From positions 6,995,501-7,059,500 of the forward strand of contig JALDNG010000022.1 in NCBI GenBank assembly GCA_024349245.1: a stretch of 64,000 nucleotides of DNA, given 5' to 3'. Each line of letters begins with the position of its first letter. Position 1 is the first letter of the stretch. The stretch is from Neodontobutis hainanensis (taxonomy: Eukaryota; Chordata; Actinopteri; Gobiiformes; Odontobutidae). Positions 1 to 64,000 of the stretch are shown piece by piece. The position numbers were made by a program, and so were the translations under genes. Under the pieces are notes generated by a model. The model searched no databases. It was not told the DNA's origin and saw only the letters and a program-made list of their open reading frames with translations.

Positions 1-896
1 GCATTTATTTGACAAATCATTTGAAAATACAATATAAATCCCATTCAACAGCCCTCCAAGTATCTTCTATAACCTCACAACAAAAACTAATCAGTCCCAT
101 TAATTACACAACTTCTACAATATATGTTAATAGTTTATAATAGGGGCCCCGTGCCCCCACCTGGGGTAAGCGTAAGAAGATGGATTGAAGGATAGTTTAT
201 AATAAGTATACACTGTAAGCATTAGTCAAGCATTAATAAAAATCTAAGTAAGAATAATAAAATAAAGGAATACTTATTAGAAGCTGAGCTATCATTTATT
301 AAAACGAGAACTTTATTGTTCATAGCTCACTGAGAGAGAGAATTGTAGGAGTAATGCTTTGTAAATTATGAATTTTAAATGATATACAAATCCTTGTAAG
401 TACAATATTTCTGTGTAGAATTGCTATTTTCTCTTAACCATGCATCGTTTCCTTTTCTGTTGTCACTTGCCATCTGTATTAACTTGGCACAGCAAATAAC
501 ACCACTGGGCTGTTTTCCAAAATCAATCCTTAAACATATTTATCACAACAAGGAAACAATGTTTTTTCTGGCAAAAAAAAAAAACAAAAAAGAAAAGAAA
601 GTGACACAGTAATCTCCTTCTCACAGTGCCACATATAGTAGATGTCATCATTTTATCTCTATACCAGGCTCTTACTGCACGCCAACCTCAATATGCATTT
701 AATTCCCTCTAAACCACAGCACCCTGGTGTGAACAGTTTGGATTAGTGTCTCCATGTATGCGGCTTGCTGTATGCCCCAGTAATAGTGTTCTACTGTAGT
801 GCAATCGTCATGCAGGGAGACTTCTGAATGAACTTGCTTACGCCTATTTGTCATAATTACAGCAATGCTTTAGCTGGCAACCATTTGTGCTCCTTA

Positions 897-914
897 ACAC
901 ACACACACACACAC
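897..914. repeat. (CA)n microsatellite
   Basis: About nine uninterrupted AC units followed by a broken continuation (ACCACACAC). Upstream of the gene; no function inferred. Confidence 0.85.
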
Positions 915-1789
915 AACCACACACGCCTCACACTGTACGAGCTTATTGTGTTGTCCCATGAAACTGTATAGCTGAGGGTGTCCAATTATACTAATCGAAT
1001 GCGTTGCGGCTGACATTTATTCATACATTATTAATAGCAGCAACAAAAGGATCTGTGATTGGATATACAGCACTCAATTCCCCCCTTCTCTTCTTCACTT
1101 CTTTATCTCCGCCTTCCATCTCTTCATCTCGAGCCTGTGACCTCCTTTCATCCCCGCGGTGACTCTTTCCCCTTCACCTCGCGTAATTGTGCTTGTGGGT
1201 GTCCAGTAATTAGCATGCCTCCCACTTTTATTCTGCTCTCCATGCGGGGAATCTGAGAAATGTCCCATAAAGATTATGCATCCCGATAAGGTTATGTCTG
1301 GGACTCCATTAAAGAGATGGGCTGCACAATGGCTCTTTCTGTATCCTTCAAGAGGAGAAGGTGGAGGAGGGGGTGACAGGAAATGGTCACGTTATATGCC
1401 TACAGTATGTCAGCAGACAAAATGTACAGATGCCATAACCACATGCTTAATCATGGGTTTTAGCTTATTCCTGGCTGCACTTTTAAAAGGCTTCCTTTTT
1501 TTAGAAATAACAACATAAAGAAACTTGGTTGAACTAGACCTTAGAGGAATGTGAAGCTTTATCTTCAACCGTCACCTTGCTATATGTTCTTTTTCTTTGA
1601 AGTCCCCAGTACAACCTATTATGGTATCACCTTCAAGTAAGTCAATTATAAAGGTCTACTTTATATTTTTTTTGTAAATGGTTCTAATTCATTTATTGAT
1701 TTGTTATTATTAGAAGGTAAACAACTCATTGTAAACTCTTAAAACAAACAGGCAATAGTGACGTGTTTTTTTTGCCAAATATTGATAAC

Positions 1790-2150
1790 CTGACTAGAAC
1801 TGTTAGACAGAACCATCTCGGAGGGATCCTTGTTGAAAGCGTTTGCAAAAGGGCAGGTACTTTAAATAGATACCTGGTTCGTGATTGGATTATCAACCAC
1901 ATTTATCCAATCAGAGCAGTGCCAAGTTGTTTACGTGTGTAACGGTAAAACTGTTGCTACGTCTTCAAACCTAAAACACGCCCAAACCTGTCAGAGCTGC
2001 CACATCATTGGACAGAATGAGCCGGTAAGGCCAGGGTTTGGACCGTGAATACTTTGCCTGGAGCAGTTCAAGATGGACTTGCGAGAGTTTGTAAACTCAC
2101 AAATCTCGCAAGAATCCAGCTGCAGCACAAGGTTCAAATATTGAGGCTAT
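1790..2150 (+). repeat. Dispersed repeat A, copy 1
   Basis: This stretch matches, in reverse orientation, DNA at about 16255-17205 in the window. Shared blocks include AAAGCGTTTGCAAAAGGG, CCACATCATTGG, GAGTTTGTAAACTC and CAGCACAAGGTT, in the same order after reverse-complementing. The second copy carries roughly 580 extra bases in the middle. Two diverged copies of one interspersed element is the simplest reading; class unknown, no coding content seen. Confidence 0.7.
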
Positions 2151-3591
2151 AGTACACTTTACTTTGGACAATAATATTTCTTTGTTTTTGCAATCCACCA
2201 GCACCATTAACACTTAACAGTCTCCCTTTTGCAGTTTATCATGAACAACTCTTTCCTTTGATCCTTGAGAAGAAGAATGGACTAAGTCTGGACTTGGATC
2301 TTATACTCTAATGGCACCGCTTCCTATGTTAAAACTGTAATTAAAAATATATATTGATGTTTATTTTATGTGTAGCAGATGAACTGTCTTGCCTTAAACT
2401 TAACCAGACTTTTTATTTATTTTTTTTATCCACCTCCATTTGTTCTGTTAAATTGGTAATGTCCTGACAATAACAGCAATAAAGTAATTAGAAACATTTA
2501 TTTATTATAAGTTATATTTGTTATTTTATATACATAATGTACTATCAAACCAGCAAAATACAGTTGTATAAAACAGAAGATTAAGTGGTGGTGTATAAAA
2601 AGGCTGATGCATAAACGCGTTATTATTATTTTTTGTATTGCTTCATGCTGAGTGCATCTGTGTCCAGAGTGAAACACCAACAGTTTTGAATAAAGAAATC
2701 CGATCTTCAGTATTCAAATCTGGGAAGTTGCAATTGAGCTTGACTGAGAAAACAGCTGCGTAATCTTTTGTGTGCCATACTGCAGAGGGGTGTGGGCTTC
2801 ACCACGTTATTTTCAAGGCAAAGTACTTATCGGAGTGTGCACCAGAAAGCCTGAGGCACGGGTTTGATGAAAAGTTTGTCCCAGGAGATCCAATGTACAT
2901 AAGAATGATATAATAACAGTCTGAACGGGAAGGCTTTTGTTTTATTCACCATACATGCTATAGTAACGTATATAAGGCACAAAGTCCAAGTTATTCTGTA
3001 GATGGACCACGTGGGGTAACTTAAATTAGGAATTATTTGTACTTCCACATGAATTACATTAATATGTGTGTATGTGTGTTCATTTTTCAAGGCAATGAGA
3101 AAAATACCCTGTTCAGCTAGGCTGTCAAAGGTGATTTGCGAAGCTGGCAAGCATTTAATTTAAGTAAACCACTACCTCTCTGAGTTTTGTGTGTTGCTGT
3201 ATGATGAGTGATGTCTAAAGTGCAATACGAGCCTCTCACTCTTTCCCTTAAATGTGGCTCCCTCTTCTTCTGTCATCACATGCTTTTCAGATGTGTCAGA
3301 TGTGTCAAAGGTGGAGTGATGTTTTATGTGGTTATGCTGTGTCACTGTGATCCCGCTGGACACTTCTGCCTCTCTCTATGACTTAATCCCTCGCAAGGAG
3401 CTATTTATCACTCCTCACATCAGGGAAGGAGGCGCACTGGGAATAAAGCGATCCATTGGGGAATAACAGCCAGTCAGTCAGCGATCGAGTGTGTCTCTCT
3501 GTCTATCTACGTTTGTGTGCAACTTACTTCTCTCACTTCATTTAGTGTCCACTCACTCTCTTTTGCCTCTTCTATTTTTTTATCTCCACAG

Positions 3592-3610
3592 ATTCCAACC
3601 TTCTATTGCT
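3592..3610 (+). other. sema6b: End of 5' UTR in the start-codon exon
   Basis: A pyrimidine-rich tract followed by CTCCACAG ends at 3591, a good 3' splice site, so the exon carrying the start codon probably begins at 3592 with 19 untranslated bases. This implies at least one non-coding exon further upstream. The frame stays open upstream to about 3491 without semaphorin-like or signal-peptide-like sequence, so the ATG at 3611 is preferred. Confidence 0.6.
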
Positions 3611-61698
<58,088 letters not shown>

Positions 61699-62520
61699 GG
61701 TGCAGGACACGCCAAGCTGCTATATAAGCTCTCTCTCAAATCATTTGTCCAACAGTGAACTGGATTCAGCAACCCTTCTGACTCCTGTCCCAGTCCAACC
61801 TTACCCTGTCTGTCCTCTCTCACTGTCATTCAATGTTCTGACGTCATTCAGCCGTCTGAAGAGAGAGATGCAGTAAAGAATCAACAAGACGAGAATTATA
61901 TCTCGCGTACATCTCCGTCTGAGGTCCACCCCTCTGTTCAGCGCCTAGAGCGACCCACAGGGCAACAGGACTAACAGGGCAGTAAAGTGAGGGGTGTGAA
62001 TGAAGGGGATTCTTCTCAAGAGACATTGGAGAAGAAAACACTGACAATTTCTCTCACAGAGCCAAATGTGAAAGGTCTCGCTCCATTGTTTTTCTCACCA
62101 TGGATATTTTTTGAGTGTGAAATCTAATTTCTGTTTTTTTATGTTTGTGCCAGTGGCATCCTTGGACAATAATGTGCTTTGTTTTGGGTTGAGTAAAAAA
62201 TGCCTGAAACTGTGCCAGGGGGCAGTGACTCCGACTGAACCAAACTGTGTGTGTATGTGTGTGTATGGGCCACAACAACCCAAGTCTTGTATGTGAATTA
62301 TATGACATTTATGTACTGAAATTGATGTTAAGATTATTTTCCTTTTTTTTATAAACAATCAGATAGAGACATGTGGATTTTATTATGTCTCTTTAAATTT
62401 ATGTGTTTATCAATCAGTGAGTGAATGACCAGTGGCTTGTGAAGGAACCCATGTAAAGTTTATAATCCCTGTACTTTTAAAGTGCACATAGCCATGATAA
62501 AGTAAAAGAGAGCAATAATA
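61699..62520 (+). other. sema6b: sema6b 3' UTR (end uncertain)
   Basis: Non-coding sequence after the stop, containing a TG-rich patch (62246-62264) and AT-rich stretches typical of a 3' UTR. No AATAAA was found to the window end. Weak polyadenylation-signal variants are GATAAA at 62496-62501 and AATAAT at 62514-62519; the transcript may also end beyond the window. Confidence 0.5.
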
Positions 62521-64000
62521 AGCAAGTCATAAAAAGGGATCAGGATACAGTGCATATTTTGTATAATGCTGGTTTATCAGCAAACTAGGCTTGGACAAAA
62601 AGCATTGTGCTGTTAAATTGAACATTATCTCCCTCCATTCTTGGCTCTATTACTTTGTCAGGATCAGGATTTTTGTGTCTGCCAGACCTGACCTGAGGAC
62701 TCCCTGGACTCTGCAGCATGTTTGAGAGAGGGAATGTGAACTGTGGCTGAGTCTTGACTGGATCATGAGGCCCCTGGGCCACTTGGGAGCCCTATTCAGT
62801 CGCCTCTGCCACCACACTGAGCCTCTTTGTGCCCAAAAAGCAAAGAGGATACTCTTTGCAACAAATAGCCGTTAAGAGTCAGGGGCTGAGTCCAGTGTCG
62901 CAGCCTCATAGAATATCAATGAGCAGGATGGAGCGTCTATCCATCATGTGAGATACAGCCACTGAACGCAAGGTATCTCTTGTGTCTTTGCCAAGGTAGG
63001 ACAGGAGAGGGCGACAGCTGGAGCTAAAGGCCAGAGTAGAGGGGACCGTGACCTGTCACAATGCTCATTCCTTGGGGTTTTGTCCTTTTTCCGGCTAACA
63101 GTGAGTTAGCCAACAAAGAAAGCAGATTGGCATAAGCAGAACTTGGGTGTAGAGTTACTCTTTTGATGCATTTCAGTTTTGTTTGCTCCTTTCCAGCCCA
63201 AATTCAAATGTAGATCCAGAGATAGTTTTATTTTATCTAGGTCACGGCAGCAGCTTTTTGTTGTATGCATCTGCCAGTCTCATAGGGATTACTCAATGAA
63301 CGTGTTACTTAAATGGAGTGCAGAAAACATCTTTGATCATTTGTACCTCAGTTCTCACCTTTCTTACTTTTGTTAAGACCTACTCCATTTGAGCCATTAG
63401 TGTTATTGACGAGCATTTACATCTTTATTCGGGGCATAAAGGCGTGCAACCAAGGTGTACAATGAAGCGAGACTAGGACAGAATAGAAGTCATTATAGAG
63501 TTACAAAAGGCGATGTTTAGGGAGCTACTGTTTCCTAAGGTTTGCTGTCTCAGTTGCTCATTGTCAGGATATAAATAGCACACAGTATGTTAAGTCTTCA
63601 GGCACCTAAACAGTATTTGGTCTCAATTGGCAAACCATTTATTATATATTTATGTACACTAGGTCAAAAGGTCAACCTGATATTATTGCATTACTGACTG
63701 TATTCTCATAACATTCCACACAGGTCATTAGTATTGCACTTATGAAACCTTCCACCCGTCAGCCCCCTCATCTCTGCCTCTTTTATCTCCATCAATGCCC
63801 GGGCCCAACGTCTTTTTCTCTCTGTCTCAGCCCATCGTGCGCAGCCAGCCGTGTCCTCCTTAACCCACATCTCCTCTGGTGTTTTACTAAACATGCTTGA
63901 TTAGGCAAAAAGTTCTATTCGGCTCCATCTAATGGCCTGATGAGCCCCTGAGAAGATCACTGCAGACACATCGGCGTACCCGACACCAGCTCTTTAGCCC
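62521..64000. other. Downstream region without recognised gene
   Basis: Either distal 3' UTR or intergenic DNA. A reverse-strand open frame at 63706-63894 has protein-like composition (many E, K, R, W) but no recognised family and no confirmed splice sites. Nothing else seen. Confidence 0.5.

Larger units (their letters stand above)
1..3591. other. Upstream non-coding region
   Basis: No coding exon is supported here on either strand; the open frames are short, low-complexity or lack family resemblance. The stretch holds a short CA microsatellite (897-914) and one copy of a dispersed repeat (about 1790-2150). The gene's first non-coding exon and promoter could lie here or further upstream; no TATA box or CpG island convincingly marks a start. 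Confidence 0.6.

Overview
The window is vertebrate nuclear DNA, most likely from a teleost fish. Short coding exons sit in long AT-rich introns with GT..AG borders, dinucleotide and trinucleotide microsatellites are dense, and tRNA-headed SINEs and short inverted-repeat transposon remnants of a fish-like kind are scattered through the introns. No bacterial, viral or organelle-type gene organisation is seen.

Almost the whole window is one plus-strand gene, a class 6 transmembrane semaphorin that reads as SEMA6B. I could trace 16 coding exons from an ATG at 3611 to a TGA at 61696-61698. All splice phases agree, and they join to 2,613 coding bases (870 residues plus stop). The predicted protein has a signal peptide, a seven-bladed sema propeller, a cysteine-rich PSI domain, a very short stem, one membrane span and a cytoplasmic tail of about 256 residues. 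I cannot tell whether it is the sema6ba or sema6bb duplicate known in fish.

Layout: 1-3591 is upstream DNA with no recognised gene. Coding exons 1-4 lie at 3611-10293. After an 8.4-kb intron, exons 5-9 lie at 18710-23733. After an 8.2-kb intron, exons 10-15 lie at 31935-41051. A 19.7-kb intron precedes the last exon (60797-61698), which encodes the end of the stem, the membrane span and the whole tail. The 3' UTR and probable intergenic DNA follow to 64000. No second gene is supported on either strand.

The non-coding part holds a SINE with a perfect 12-bp target duplication (28939-29361), two relatives of another tRNA-type SINE, transposon-like inverted-repeat remnants, an uninterrupted (GAA)49 tract, long (TG)n, (TA)n and (TAA)n/(TTA)n arrays, and several perfect hairpins, the longest with 26-bp arms. 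UG-rich tracts sit at the acceptors of coding exons 6, 14 and 16 and just after the donor of exon 7. A tandem in-frame acceptor precedes exon 2. I saw no clear previously undescribed system; the best leads are the hairpins, the GAA tract and the splicing-associated repeats.
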